Source: Paraburkholderia sp. CNPSo 3274
GTDB taxonomy: Bacteria; Pseudomonadota; Gammaproteobacteria; Burkholderiales; Burkholderiaceae
NCBI RefSeq assembly: GCF_024206475.1
Contig: NZ_JAMBPR010000018.1
Span: forward strand, 62,001 to 126,000
Direction: 5' to 3'
Length of the DNA: 64,000 nt
This document shows, piece after piece, positions 9,451 to 16,953 of this stretch; the first letter of the stretch is position 1, and the number at the start of each line of letters is the position of its first letter. A model generated the notes under the pieces. That model saw only the letters and a list, made by a program, of their open reading frames with translations. It was not told where the DNA came from and did no database searches. The translations under genes were made by a program, and so were the position numbers.

Positions 9451-10446
9451 TCAGCGCAGACGCAGCATGCTCGGGAAGCCGATGCGCGCGGGCGGGATCA
9501 TCTGGTCGCCCGGCACCGTGGTTTCCGACGCGCCCATGGGCGCCGCGGCGCCAGCCGGGCCTTCCAGCGTGGCCGGAGCGGTCGTTGCACCCTTGGGGTT
9601 TGCGGGCACCGTGCTGGCCGCATTCGGCGTGGCCGCAGGCGCGCTGCCCGAAGCGGGGACCGCTGCGCCGGCAGCCGCGCCAGGCGCCGTGCCCTCGTCG
9701 GTGTCGTCGTACTTCGGCAGCGGCGCGCCATCGCCGTAATCCGGCAGGTTGTTGTCAGACGCGCGGCCATCCGAAAGCAGATAGCGGCGGCGCTGCAAAT
9801 AGGCGTTGCGGATGAACGAGTACTTGTCGATCGCCGCGCCTTCGAGCAGGTCGCTCGCGCCCAGCAGGTTGGCGCGCGTGCTCACCACGTTCAGGCCGTA
9901 AAGGCCCCACGACAGCGCGGCCGGATCCACATAGGTAAGCGGATTGATGAAGTAGTTGGGCACGAGGCCCACGCCGTCACGCACCGTGCTCGGACCGAAC
10001 AGCGGCAGCACGAGGTAAGGGCCGGGCGGCACGCCATAGTGACCGAGCGTGAGACCGAAGTCCTGGTTGTGCTTGGGCAGCTTCGCGAGCGTCGCGACGT
10101 CGAACAGGCCACCCAGGCCGAAGACCGTGTTGATCACGATCCGCATGATGTCCTCGACACCATCGGTGATCTTCAGCTGCAGGAAGTTGTTCGCGGCGTT
10201 GTACACGTCGCCGATGTTCGCGAAGAAGTTCGTCACGCTGTCGCGCACGGGCTGCGGCGTAACCTTGACGTAGCCCTGCGCCACCGGCTTGAGCGCGTAC
10301 GTGTCAACCTTGTCGTTGAAGGTGTACACCGTGCGGTTGAACCCTTCCCATGGATCGTCCTTCGACGGCGTCTGCACCGTCGAACAGCCCCCGAGTGCAA
10401 GCGCTGCGACGCCAAGCGTAATGGCGCGCATGCGTATGGTCGTCAT
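9451..10446 (-). CDS. mlaA: Outer-membrane lipoprotein MlaA (VacJ) with long C-terminal tail
   Basis: MlaA is an outer-membrane lipoprotein that removes phospholipids from the outer leaflet and passes them to MlaC. The signal peptide ends in a lipobox LALGGC with the lipidated Cys21. The MlaA core follows: DPWEGFNRTVYTFNDKVD near 31-48, then the FFANIGDVYNAANNFLQ and GVPPGPYLVLPLFGPST blocks. After about residue 240 comes a roughly 90-residue tail rich in Ala, Pro and Gly that is not part of the core. In E. coli vacJ is elsewhere on the chromosome; here it sits inside the mla operon between mlaD and mlaC. Confidence 0.95.
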   Translation of the reverse strand: MTTIRMRAITLGVAALALGGCSTVQTPSKDDPWEGFNRTVYTFNDKVDTYALKPVAQGYVKVTPQPVRDSVTNFFANIGDVYNAANNFLQLKITDGVEDIMRIVINTVFGLGGLFDVATLAKLPKHNQDFGLTLGHYGVPPGPYLVLPLFGPSTVRDGVGLVPNYFINPLTYVDPAALSWGLYGLNVVSTRANLLGASDLLEGAAIDKYSFIRNAYLQRRRYLLSDGRASDNNLPDYGDGAPLPKYDDTDEGTAPGAAAGAAVPASGSAPAATPNAASTVPANPKGATTAPATLEGPAGAAAPMGASETTVPGDQMIPPARIGFPSMLRLR

Positions 10447-10460
10447 TCTTTTTCTCCTTC

Positions 10461-11042
10461 TTATTGGGCCGCTGAAGCCGCCGGTGCCGCCGAAGCAGCC
10501 GGCGCAGGGGCCTGAGCTGGTGCGGGCGCGGGTGCTGCAGCAGGCGCCGCATCCGTACTCGCGCCGCTGGACGGCTTCGCGGCGCCCGAATCGGCCGCCT
10601 TGCTATAGAGGAACTGGCCGATCAGGTTCTCGAGCACGATGGCCGATTGCGTCATCGAAATGGTGTCGCCGGCCTTGAGCATTTCCGAATCGCCGCCCGG
10701 CTCGAGGCCGATGTACTGCTCGCCGAGCAGACCGGACGTCAGGATCTTCGCCGACGTGTCCTTCGGAAACTGGTATTGCTGGTCGAGGTTAATCGTCACC
10801 AGCGCCTGATAGGTGTTGGAGTCGAAGCCGATCGAAGCCACGCGGCCCACGGTCACGCCTGCGCTCTTCACCGGCGCGCGCGGCTTGAGGCCGCCGATAT
10901 TGTCGAACTTGAGCTTCACCGGATAGGTGGACTGGAACGACAGCGAACTCATGTTGCCGGCCTTCAGCGCAAGAAACAGCAGCGCGATGAAGCCCAGCAC
11001 CACAAACAGGCCGACCCAAAAGTCGAGAGCATTCTTTTTCAT
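10461..11042 (-). CDS. mlaD: MCE-domain substrate-binding protein MlaD
   Basis: MlaD is the hexameric MCE-domain ring of the MlaFEDB complex, anchored in the inner membrane by one N-terminal helix (about 8-27, FWVGLFVVLGFIALLFLAL). The MCE domain follows, with PVKLKFDNIGGLKPRAPVKSAGV at about 41-63 and GLLGEQYIGLEPGG near 107-120. The last ~45 residues are an Ala/Pro repeat-like tail. I chose the second ATG because a GGGA element lies 7 bases upstream. The first ATG (base 11048) would crowd that element. mlaA follows after 14 bases. Confidence 0.94.
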   Translation of the reverse strand: MKKNALDFWVGLFVVLGFIALLFLALKAGNMSSLSFQSTYPVKLKFDNIGGLKPRAPVKSAGVTVGRVASIGFDSNTYQALVTINLDQQYQFPKDTSAKILTSGLLGEQYIGLEPGGDSEMLKAGDTISMTQSAIVLENLIGQFLYSKAADSGAAKPSSGASTDAAPAAAPAPAPAQAPAPAASAAPAASAAQ

Positions 11043-11115
11043 CGTCATCCCAATGAGAATCCGTTGCGGCGTCGCTCCTATGCGCGCCGCGCAGCCGGGT
11101 CACTGCCCGGCGTCT

Positions 11116-11892
11116 TTAGCTGAACATCAGCGCGGTGAGCAGGAAGTCGAGGCCGAGCACCGCGAGCGACGCGTACACGACCGTCTTGGTGGTCGCGCGC
11201 GACACGCCCTCGGGCGTGGGCTTCGCTTCATAGCCCTGATAGAGCGCGGTGAACGTCACGGCGAAACCGAACACGATGCTCTTCATCACGCCGTTGCCCA
11301 CGTCTGTCCAGACGTCCACGCCGCCCTGCATTTGCGACCAGAATGCGCCGGCGTCCACGCCGATCAGCAGCACGCCCACCACGTAGCCGCCCAGAATGCC
11401 GACCGCGCTGAAGATGGCCGCGAGAATCGGCATGGCGATCACGCCCGCCCACATGCGCGGCGCGACCACCACGCGCACGGGGTCCACCGCCATCATCTCC
11501 ATGGCCGTGAGTTGCTCGCCCGCCTTCATGAGGCCGATCTCGGCGGTGAGCGAGGTGCCCGCGCGGCCAGCGAACAACAGCGCGGTGACGACGGGCCCGA
11601 GCTCACGCACGAGCGAGAGCGCGACCAGCAGCCCGAGCGCCTGCTCGGAGCCGTAGCGGTTGAGCGTGTAATAGCCCTGCAGCCCGAGCACGAAGCCCAC
11701 GAACAGGCCCGACACGGCAATGATCAACAGCGAATAATTGCCGACGAAGTGGATCTGCTTCGTGACAAGACGCGGCCGGCGCAGCAGCGGGAAGAATTCG
11801 AGGACGAGGCGCACGAAAAAGCGCGTGGCATGCCCCGCGCGCGCGATCGTTTCGAGCGCGGTGCGCCCGATCGAGCTGATGGCGCCGATCAT
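11116..11892 (-). CDS. mlaE: ABC permease MlaE
   Basis: MlaE is the 258-residue inner-membrane permease of the phospholipid transporter. The family hallmark is visible around residues 93-140: ELGPVVTALLFAGRAGTSL followed by TAEIGLMKAGEQLTAM and the MAVDP turn. About five to six hydrophobic segments are apparent after an N-terminal interfacial helix. The start ATG overlaps the mlaF stop by 4 bases, which fits coupled synthesis of ATPase and permease. mlaD begins 73 bases downstream of its stop. Confidence 0.96.
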   Translation of the reverse strand: MIGAISSIGRTALETIARAGHATRFFVRLVLEFFPLLRRPRLVTKQIHFVGNYSLLIIAVSGLFVGFVLGLQGYYTLNRYGSEQALGLLVALSLVRELGPVVTALLFAGRAGTSLTAEIGLMKAGEQLTAMEMMAVDPVRVVVAPRMWAGVIAMPILAAIFSAVGILGGYVVGVLLIGVDAGAFWSQMQGGVDVWTDVGNGVMKSIVFGFAVTFTALYQGYEAKPTPEGVSRATTKTVVYASLAVLGLDFLLTALMFS

Positions 11893-12710
11893 GAGCGGCC
11901 TCCGCCAATGCCGAAGTCCGCTTCGAGCGGCAGGTTCGAGGGGTAATGGAACCGGAACGGACCGTCCGGCGCGCCGTCGATGAACTGGCGCACGGTCGGG
12001 TCAGTCGAGGCGCGCAGCTCGTCGGGCGTGCCCTGCGCCTGCACCCGGCCGTTCGCCATGAAGTACACGTAGTCGGCGATCGCGAACGACTCGGGCACGT
12101 CGTGCGTGACGAGGATCGAGGTTGCGCCGAGCGCGTCGTTGAGCGTGCGGATGAGGTTCGCGGTGATGCCGAGCGAAATCGGGTCGAGACCCGCGAACGG
12201 CTCGTCGTACATCATGAGTTCAGGGTCGAGCGCGATGGCGCGCGCGAGCGCCACGCGGCGCGCCATGCCGCCGGAAATTTCCGAAGGCGCGAGATCGCGC
12301 GCGCCACGCAGGCCGACGGCGTTGAGCTTCATGAGCACGAGGTCGCGGATCAGCTCTTCAGGCAGATCGGTGTGCTCGCGCAGGGCGAAGGCGACGTTCT
12401 CGAACACCGACATGTCGGTGAAGAGCGCGCCGAACTGGAAGAGCATGCCCATCTTGCGGCGCAGGGCGTAGAGGCCGTCGCGCGATTGCGCGCCGACGTC
12501 CTGGCCGCCGAACAGCACCTGGCCGCGCTGCGCGCGAACAAGGCCGCCGATCAGACGCAGCACTGTCGTTTTTCCGCCACCGGAACCGCCCATGACTGCC
12601 ACCACCCGACCGCGCGGGAAGCGCATGTTCAGGCCGGACAGGACGAGCCGGTCGCCGTAGCCGAAGTCGACGTCGCGCAGCTCCAGTAGGGTCTCAGAGG
12701 TTGAGGGCAC
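11889..12710 (-). CDS. mlaF: ABC ATPase MlaF
   Basis: MlaF is the ATPase that drives MlaFEDB. The 273-residue product has Walker A GGSGGGKTT at 41-49, signature ISGGMARRVALARAI near 147-161, Walker B LMMYDEPFAGLDP near 167-179 and an H-loop VTHDV. I chose the GTG at base 12710 (VPSTSETLLELRDVDFGYG) because it gives family length. A minus-strand TATAAT ends about 32 bases upstream of it, so the longer open frame starting at base 12911 would begin upstream of that promoter and has an unconserved Arg-rich start. It is the first gene of the operon. Confidence 0.94.
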   Translation of the reverse strand: MPSTSETLLELRDVDFGYGDRLVLSGLNMRFPRGRVVAVMGGSGGGKTTVLRLIGGLVRAQRGQVLFGGQDVGAQSRDGLYALRRKMGMLFQFGALFTDMSVFENVAFALREHTDLPEELIRDLVLMKLNAVGLRGARDLAPSEISGGMARRVALARAIALDPELMMYDEPFAGLDPISLGITANLIRTLNDALGATSILVTHDVPESFAIADYVYFMANGRVQAQGTPDELRASTDPTVRQFIDGAPDGPFRFHYPSNLPLEADFGIGGGRS

Positions 12711-12741
12711 GTGGCTGACAGTCCATTTACACGAAGGCGGG

Positions 12742-12747
12742 ATTATA
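12742..12747 (-). promoter_or_regulatory. Candidate -10 element of the mla operon
   Basis: A perfect minus-strand TATAAT lies 32 bases upstream of the mlaF GTG and would place the transcript start about 25 bases before it. No clear -35 hexamer is visible. It supports the GTG start chosen for mlaF. Confidence 0.5.
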
Positions 12748-12879
12748 GGGCCATCGTGGAAAACCTGCCGTGACGCCCCTAGTCCCGATGATGTAAGCCG
12801 CAGTCGCCCGCTGCTGCGGGTTGCGGCCCCCTCGGCCTCGGGTCGCGCACGCGGCGCAGCCCGAAGCCAGGGCGGACCA

Positions 12880-13992
12880 TTATTGCGTAAACGCGTTGCG
12901 CAATGCAGCAACCGCGACAGCCGGGTCGGCCGCCTCGGTCACGGCGCGCACCACCGCCGCGCTGCCCGCGCCCGTCGCGAGGACCTCGGGCAGCACATTG
13001 CCGTCGATGCCGCCAATCGCCACCATCGGCACGACGCCGTCCAGCAGCTTCACGTAGCGGGCGAGACGCGCGAGGCCCTGGGGGGCCGTGGGCATCGCCT
13101 TGGTCGTGGTGGCGAAGACGGCGCCGCACGCGAGGTAGCTCGGACGGAAATGAAGCGCCGTGAGCATCTCGAAGTAGCCGTGCGTCGAGAGGCCAAGACG
13201 CGCGCCAGCCGCCGCGATCGCGCCGAGGTCGGCTTCGCGCAGATCTTCCTGGCCAAGGTGCACGCCATAAGCGCCGGCCGCGACGGCCTCCTGCCAGTGA
13301 TCGTTGATGAAAAGCTGCGCGTCGTGCTTGCGGCCCGCCGCGACGCAGCGCTCGATCTCTTGCGTGAGCGCCGCGGATTTCGGCTGCTTGCTGCGTAGTT
13401 GCACCGTCTGCACGCCATAGTCGAGCACGCGCTCGACCCAGTCCGCCGTAGGCAGCACCGGATACAGCCCAAGCTTCGCGGGACACGGCGCGAACGGCTG
13501 TGCGGGCGCGGCGGGCAGACCCAGCACGCGCGGAAAACGCTCGATGTCGACGGGCCAGGCATCGGCCTGCTGTTCGTCGCCGTCGCGCCAGGCAAGCGCG
13601 AGCACGAGCGCGTCGTGCGGATCGAAGCCGCAGTCGAGGAACGCCGCCAGCGCCGGGATCCAGTCTTCCGCCAGCTCGCCTTCGAGCGCGTAACGCTCGC
13701 CACCCAGATGCAGCGTGGCGCGCGCCGCCTTCGGGTTTTCGCCGGCGGCTTCGATCACGCCCGCGCCGTCGGTCATCCAGCGCGCGATGTTGGCCAGATG
13801 CGGCGCCGCGTCGGTCACGATGATCAGATCGCCGCCGTTGGGCGCGTCGGGCGGTGTAAGACAGATGCGCCACGGCGCATGCGTGGGCTGCCAGTCGCCC
13901 AGGCGCGCACGGATGCGCTCCGCCGTTTCGGTGAGTTCGTCGGCGGGCGGCCAGAACAGTTCGCGGTCCTGCAGTCGCAGCGTTTCAGTCAT
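12880..13992 (-). CDS. thiE: Thiamine-phosphate synthase ThiE with extra N-terminal domain
   Basis: ThiE joins HMP pyrophosphate and thiazole phosphate to give thiamine phosphate. The C-terminal ~200 residues are the TIM-barrel enzyme: YGVQTVQLRSKQ, LFINDHWQEAV, GVHLGQEDLREAD, the phosphate-binding VAIGGIDGNVLPEV and a final GSAAV turn. At 370 residues it is about 160 longer than ordinary ThiE. The N-terminal part, with segments such as AGVIEAAGENPKAARATLHL and a DALVLALAWRDGD helix, vaguely recalls the end of a ThiD kinase fold, but I see no intact kinase motif. The ATG at 13992 overlaps the thiG stop by 4 bases. Confidence 0.92.
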   Translation of the reverse strand: MTETLRLQDRELFWPPADELTETAERIRARLGDWQPTHAPWRICLTPPDAPNGGDLIIVTDAAPHLANIARWMTDGAGVIEAAGENPKAARATLHLGGERYALEGELAEDWIPALAAFLDCGFDPHDALVLALAWRDGDEQQADAWPVDIERFPRVLGLPAAPAQPFAPCPAKLGLYPVLPTADWVERVLDYGVQTVQLRSKQPKSAALTQEIERCVAAGRKHDAQLFINDHWQEAVAAGAYGVHLGQEDLREADLGAIAAAGARLGLSTHGYFEMLTALHFRPSYLACGAVFATTTKAMPTAPQGLARLARYVKLLDGVVPMVAIGGIDGNVLPEVLATGAGSAAVVRAVTEAADPAVAVAALRNAFTQ

Positions 13993-14804
13993 CGCTTGTC
14001 TCCATCCTGGTGCCAGAAAGGCATGCCGACCACGGGCGTGCTCGCGACCGCCACTTCGCGCTCGGCCATCGGTCCGGCGAGATACGCGGCGCGCCCCGCC
14101 TCGACGCCGAGCGCGAACGCGCGCGCCATCGCCTCGGGGTGCGTGGCCTGCGAAACGGCCGTGTTGAGCAGCACGCCGTCGAAGCCCCACTCCATCACCT
14201 GGCACGCGTGCGAAGGCACGCCGAGGCCCGCATCGACGATGAGCGGCACATCGGGCAAGCGCTCGCGCAGCACGCGCAAGCCGTAGGGGTTGATCACGCC
14301 CTTGCCGGTGCCGATCGGCGCGCCCCACGGCATGAGCGCCTCGCAACCCGCATCGAGCAGACGCCTGCCGATCACGAGATCCTCGGTGCAATACGGCAGC
14401 ACCTTGAAGCCATCCTTCACGAGGCGCGACGCGGCCTCGATCAGGCCGACCGGGTCGGGCTGCAGCGTGTAGTCGTCGCCGATCAGTTCGAGCTTGATCC
14501 AGTCGGTTGCGAAGACTTCGCGCGCCATGTGAGCCGTCGTCACCGCCTCATTGACGGTGAGGCAGCCGGCCGTGTTCGGCAAGAGCGGCACGCCGTGGCG
14601 CTTGAGCAGATCGAAGAAGCCTGCCTCGGCGGTGCCGTCGTTCATCTGGCGGCGCAGCGCGACGGTGATCATGCCGGGGCGCGCGGCCGCCATCGAGTCG
14701 GCGAGCGACTGCAGCGACGGATAGCGCGACGTGCCGAGCAGCACGCGGCTCGCGAAGGTTTCGCCGTAGAGCGTGAGCGCGTCGGCGGTGGATGTGGTGG
14801 TCAT
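13989..14804 (-). CDS. thiG: Thiazole synthase ThiG
   Basis: ThiG makes the thiazole phosphate carboxylate from deoxyxylulose phosphate, dehydroglycine and ThiS thiocarboxylate. The 271-residue TIM barrel has the Schiff-base lysine K104 in DWIKLELIGD, preceded by LLPNTAGCLTVNEAVTTA. Later come the phosphate-site sequences MPWGAPIGTGKG near 168-179 and VDAGLGVPSHA near 201-211. It lies between thiS (80 bases upstream) and thiE (overlapping). Dehydroglycine is expected to come from ThiO in the same operon. Confidence 0.97.
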   Translation of the reverse strand: MTTTSTADALTLYGETFASRVLLGTSRYPSLQSLADSMAAARPGMITVALRRQMNDGTAEAGFFDLLKRHGVPLLPNTAGCLTVNEAVTTAHMAREVFATDWIKLELIGDDYTLQPDPVGLIEAASRLVKDGFKVLPYCTEDLVIGRRLLDAGCEALMPWGAPIGTGKGVINPYGLRVLRERLPDVPLIVDAGLGVPSHACQVMEWGFDGVLLNTAVSQATHPEAMARAFALGVEAGRAAYLAGPMAEREVAVASTPVVGMPFWHQDGDKR

Positions 14805-14884
14805 GGGTTGGAATCCTTGGCGGTGTCGTGAAAGCGCTCGCCATGTATGCGATGCGCGCGACCGGTGGCTTGGCCGAGCGAGGC

Positions 14885-15082
14885 TCAGCCGCCGGCCACG
14901 GGGCTCACGACGTCGAGGCGGTCGCCCGCCTGGAGCGAGCGCGCGCCATGCTGGGTGCGCGCCACGAAATCGCCGTTCAGGGCCACGGCGAACGGCGGAC
15001 GCGCGCCAAATGCGGCGAGCGCATCGGCGACCGTCGCGCCCTCGGGCAGCGTGATCGGCTTCTGGTTGATATGAATGTCCAT
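14885..15082 (-). CDS. thiS: Sulfur carrier protein ThiS
   Basis: This 65-residue ubiquitin-like sulfur carrier ends in the essential Gly-Gly (VVSPVAGG) that is adenylated and thiocarboxylated, then donates sulfur to ThiG. The beta-grasp pattern MDIHINQKPITLPEGATVADAL and VALNGDFVART matches the family. It lies 42 bases downstream of thiO. The activating enzyme (ThiF/MoeB type) is not in this window. Confidence 0.95.
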   Translation of the reverse strand: MDIHINQKPITLPEGATVADALAAFGARPPFAVALNGDFVARTQHGARSLQAGDRLDVVSPVAGG

Positions 15083-15124
15083 GGCAAATACGTTCTCAAA
15101 CTGCGGATTGTTTCTGGTGATGCT

Positions 15125-16273
15125 TCAAGCCGGCTCGTGCGCGCCCTGCGCGTGCAGCATGTCGCCCCATCGCGACGCGCGGCGCAGCGACTCGAAAGAA
15201 TCGGCATCGCTCACGCGCGCCTCGAGCAGCGCTTGTGCGAAGCGCGCGGCTTCGTCGGCGACTTCCGGCGCGATCATGAAGCCGTGCCGATAGAGGCCGT
15301 TCACGCGCAGTGTGGTCTTCCCGTCCCAAATGAGCGCCGGGCGGTGGTCGGGCAGCGTCGGGCGGCACTGCGTGTTCAACTCGAGGATGCGCGCCTCGCC
15401 GAACGCCGGATGCACCGCAAACGCCGCGCTCAGCAGTTCGAGCGCCGAGCGCACGCTCACGGGCGAACGGTCCTCGCCTTCGATCTCGGTCGCGCCGATC
15501 ACGAAGACATCGTTTTCCTTGGGCGCGATATAGAGCGGATAGCGCGGATGCAGGAGCCGCACCGGGCGGGTGAGCGTGATGCCCGGCGCGTGCACGCGCG
15601 CGACTTCGCCGCGAATGCCGCGCAAACCCGGCAGCGCAGCTTTGGCGCCCAGCCCGCGGCAGTCGATCGTCACGCGCGCGGGCGGCGGATTGGCCTCGTC
15701 GACCGTGGTATGCCAGTGGGTTTCCACGCCACGCGCGGCGAGCCCCGCCGCCAATGCGGCCAACGTCTGGCGATTGTCGAGCTGGCCCTCGCCTTCGAGC
15801 AGCCAGCCGCGCGCGAAGCGCCCGGCGAGCGCCGGTTCGGCGGCGTCGAGCTGTGCACCGGCGAGCGCGACGAAGTTTGCATCGGCGAGAGAACGCGGCG
15901 CGTTGGCGCGCACGCGGCGCTCGAAGAGCGGCGCTTCGGTGCGATCGGCGGTATGCCAGACGACGAGCGTGCCGTTGCGCTGGAAGAACACGGGCTCCGG
16001 CAGCTCGGCCAGGATGCGCGGCCAGGATTCGAGCGACGCGACGCCAAGCTCGGTAATGAGCAGTTCAGCGACAGCGGCCTCCGCGAGCGGCGCCAGCATG
16101 GCCGCCGCGACCCAGGCCGCGGCCTCGCCGCCTTCGGGGCCGCCACGCTCGTAAAGCGCGACGCGATGGCCCTCGCCAGCGAGACGCCATGCGACGAGCC
16201 GGCCGCTCAAGCCGCCGCCGAGCACAGCGAAGTCGGGCACGCTGCCCACGTTATGGTTGCGGGCGCGGCTCAT
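15125..16273 (-). CDS. thiO: FAD-dependent glycine oxidase ThiO
   Basis: ThiO oxidises glycine to dehydroglycine for the thiazole ring in aerobic thiamine synthesis. The 382-residue DAO-family protein has the FAD dinucleotide motif VLGGGLSGRLVAWRLAGEG near 17-35, a VTIDCRGLGA block near 200 and the C-terminal FAD loop VNGLYRHGFMIAPEVADEA. A GGAG lies about 9 bases upstream of the ATG. The stop codon of a 22-codon ORF overlaps this ATG by 4 bases. It is the first enzyme gene after the TPP riboswitch, so its expression should fall when thiamine pyrophosphate is abundant. Confidence 0.93.
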   Translation of the reverse strand: MSRARNHNVGSVPDFAVLGGGLSGRLVAWRLAGEGHRVALYERGGPEGGEAAAWVAAAMLAPLAEAAVAELLITELGVASLESWPRILAELPEPVFFQRNGTLVVWHTADRTEAPLFERRVRANAPRSLADANFVALAGAQLDAAEPALAGRFARGWLLEGEGQLDNRQTLAALAAGLAARGVETHWHTTVDEANPPPARVTIDCRGLGAKAALPGLRGIRGEVARVHAPGITLTRPVRLLHPRYPLYIAPKENDVFVIGATEIEGEDRSPVSVRSALELLSAAFAVHPAFGEARILELNTQCRPTLPDHRPALIWDGKTTLRVNGLYRHGFMIAPEVADEAARFAQALLEARVSDADSFESLRRASRWGDMLHAQGAHEPA

Positions 16274-16338
16274 GACGACGCTCCGTCACGCAAGGCGAAC
16301 GCGATAAAAATCGGGGAACAAAGAGAATAGGCGGTCAT
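16270..16338 (-). CDS. Putative 22-codon leader ORF overlapping thiO
   Basis: A small frame, MTAYSLCSPIFIAFALRDGA plus two serines, starts with ATG behind an AAGGA element 4 bases away. It ends in a TGA that overlaps the thiO ATG (ATGA). The centre is hydrophobic. The arrangement would couple thiO translation to translation of the leader. The frame is open further upstream, so the extent is uncertain, and the ORF may simply be chance. No homologue is known to me. Confidence 0.4.
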   Translation of the reverse strand: MTAYSLCSPIFIAFALRDGASS

Positions 16339-16507
16339 CGTATCCTTTCCGTACGGCAGCAGCAGACGTACCCAAGGACGAAACCGGCTGGCAAGGCCGA
16401 CCGTGGAGGCTATGCGGCGCAGACGGCCCTGTACAAAATTCGCGGAATTCGTACGAACCCATGCGCCCCAAGCGCAGCCCGGCGGGAATCCTGGCGCCCC
16501 CTCCTTG

Positions 16508-16543
16508 AAAAAACCAGGCTGGGCGCCGGCCAAGACTTTCTGG
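16508..16543 (-). terminator. Terminator-like hairpin after the TPP riboswitch
   Basis: On the minus strand a GC-rich region bounded by CCAG and CTGG arms is followed directly by six U. The first base of the CCAG arm is also the last base of riboswitch helix P1, so the ligand-bound and terminated states could be linked. This fits a transcription-attenuation platform for thiO-S-G-E, though the inner stem is imperfect. Confidence 0.5.
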
Positions 16544-16640
16544 AAACTTCCCGCGCCGGTATTACCCGGATCGGGTGCGAAGGGTCTCTCTCAGCCTCAC
16601 TGGCGGCATGCCCGGCATACCGGTGAAGCACCCCTGTTTC
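16543..16640 (-). promoter_or_regulatory. TPP (THI-box) riboswitch
   Basis: The minus strand carries the conserved TPP aptamer words in the right order: AGGGGTGC, then GGCTGAGAGAGACCC, then ACCCGATCCGGGTAATACC, then a GCG with a following GGGA. The outer helix P1 closes with GAAAC at the 5' side and GTTTC at the 3' side. It lies just after a promoter and 270 bases upstream of thiO, so it should sense thiamine pyrophosphate and switch off the thiO-thiS-thiG-thiE operon. Recognition is by motif order and helix pairing; an Rfam covariance search would confirm it. Confidence 0.95.
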
Positions 16641-16650
16641 GTCAACGTCG

Positions 16651-16680
16651 ATTAGACCACAAAACGCGCGCGGCTCGCAA
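16651..16680 (-). promoter_or_regulatory. Candidate sigma-70 promoter of the thi operon
   Basis: Read on the minus strand, TTGCGA and TCTAAT are separated by 18 bases. The expected start falls about 3-6 bases before the first riboswitch helix, the usual position for a TPP-controlled leader. Confidence 0.6.
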
Positions 16681-16953
16681 ACCTCGGCGGAACCGGCAGC
16701 CTGCTCTGGCACAATGCCCTGAACCCGCCGCTTTCGCCTCGCAAGCCCGCGCGGTGAGACAATGGGCGCCACGCTACGGCGGCGACGGCGTGCGCTTTTG
16801 TCTCCACGCCTGCCGCCGTTTTGACTCCGACTTTGACCCGTTAAGACTCACTTAAGCGCCCGACGACAGAATCGCTGCAAAATCGCTGCAACGCTGCCGC
16901 CGTGCGGCGCGCGGCGCATGCCCCCAGCGGGCCGCCACACCTTCAGGACGCAC

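Noticed and set aside
12711..12911. Longer mlaF start (340 residues)
   Set aside because: It would start upstream of a TATAAT promoter and adds an Arg-rich stretch unlike MlaF proteins; the GTG at 12710 fits better.
13993..14391. N-terminal extension of ThiE to 503 residues
   Set aside because: The added part is the thiG coding sequence read in another frame; the ATG at 13992 overlapping the thiG stop is the sensible start.
16339..16533. Longer 87-residue protein upstream of thiO
   Set aside because: It would begin inside the terminator hairpin of the riboswitch and lacks a ribosome binding site; only the last 22 codons have one.
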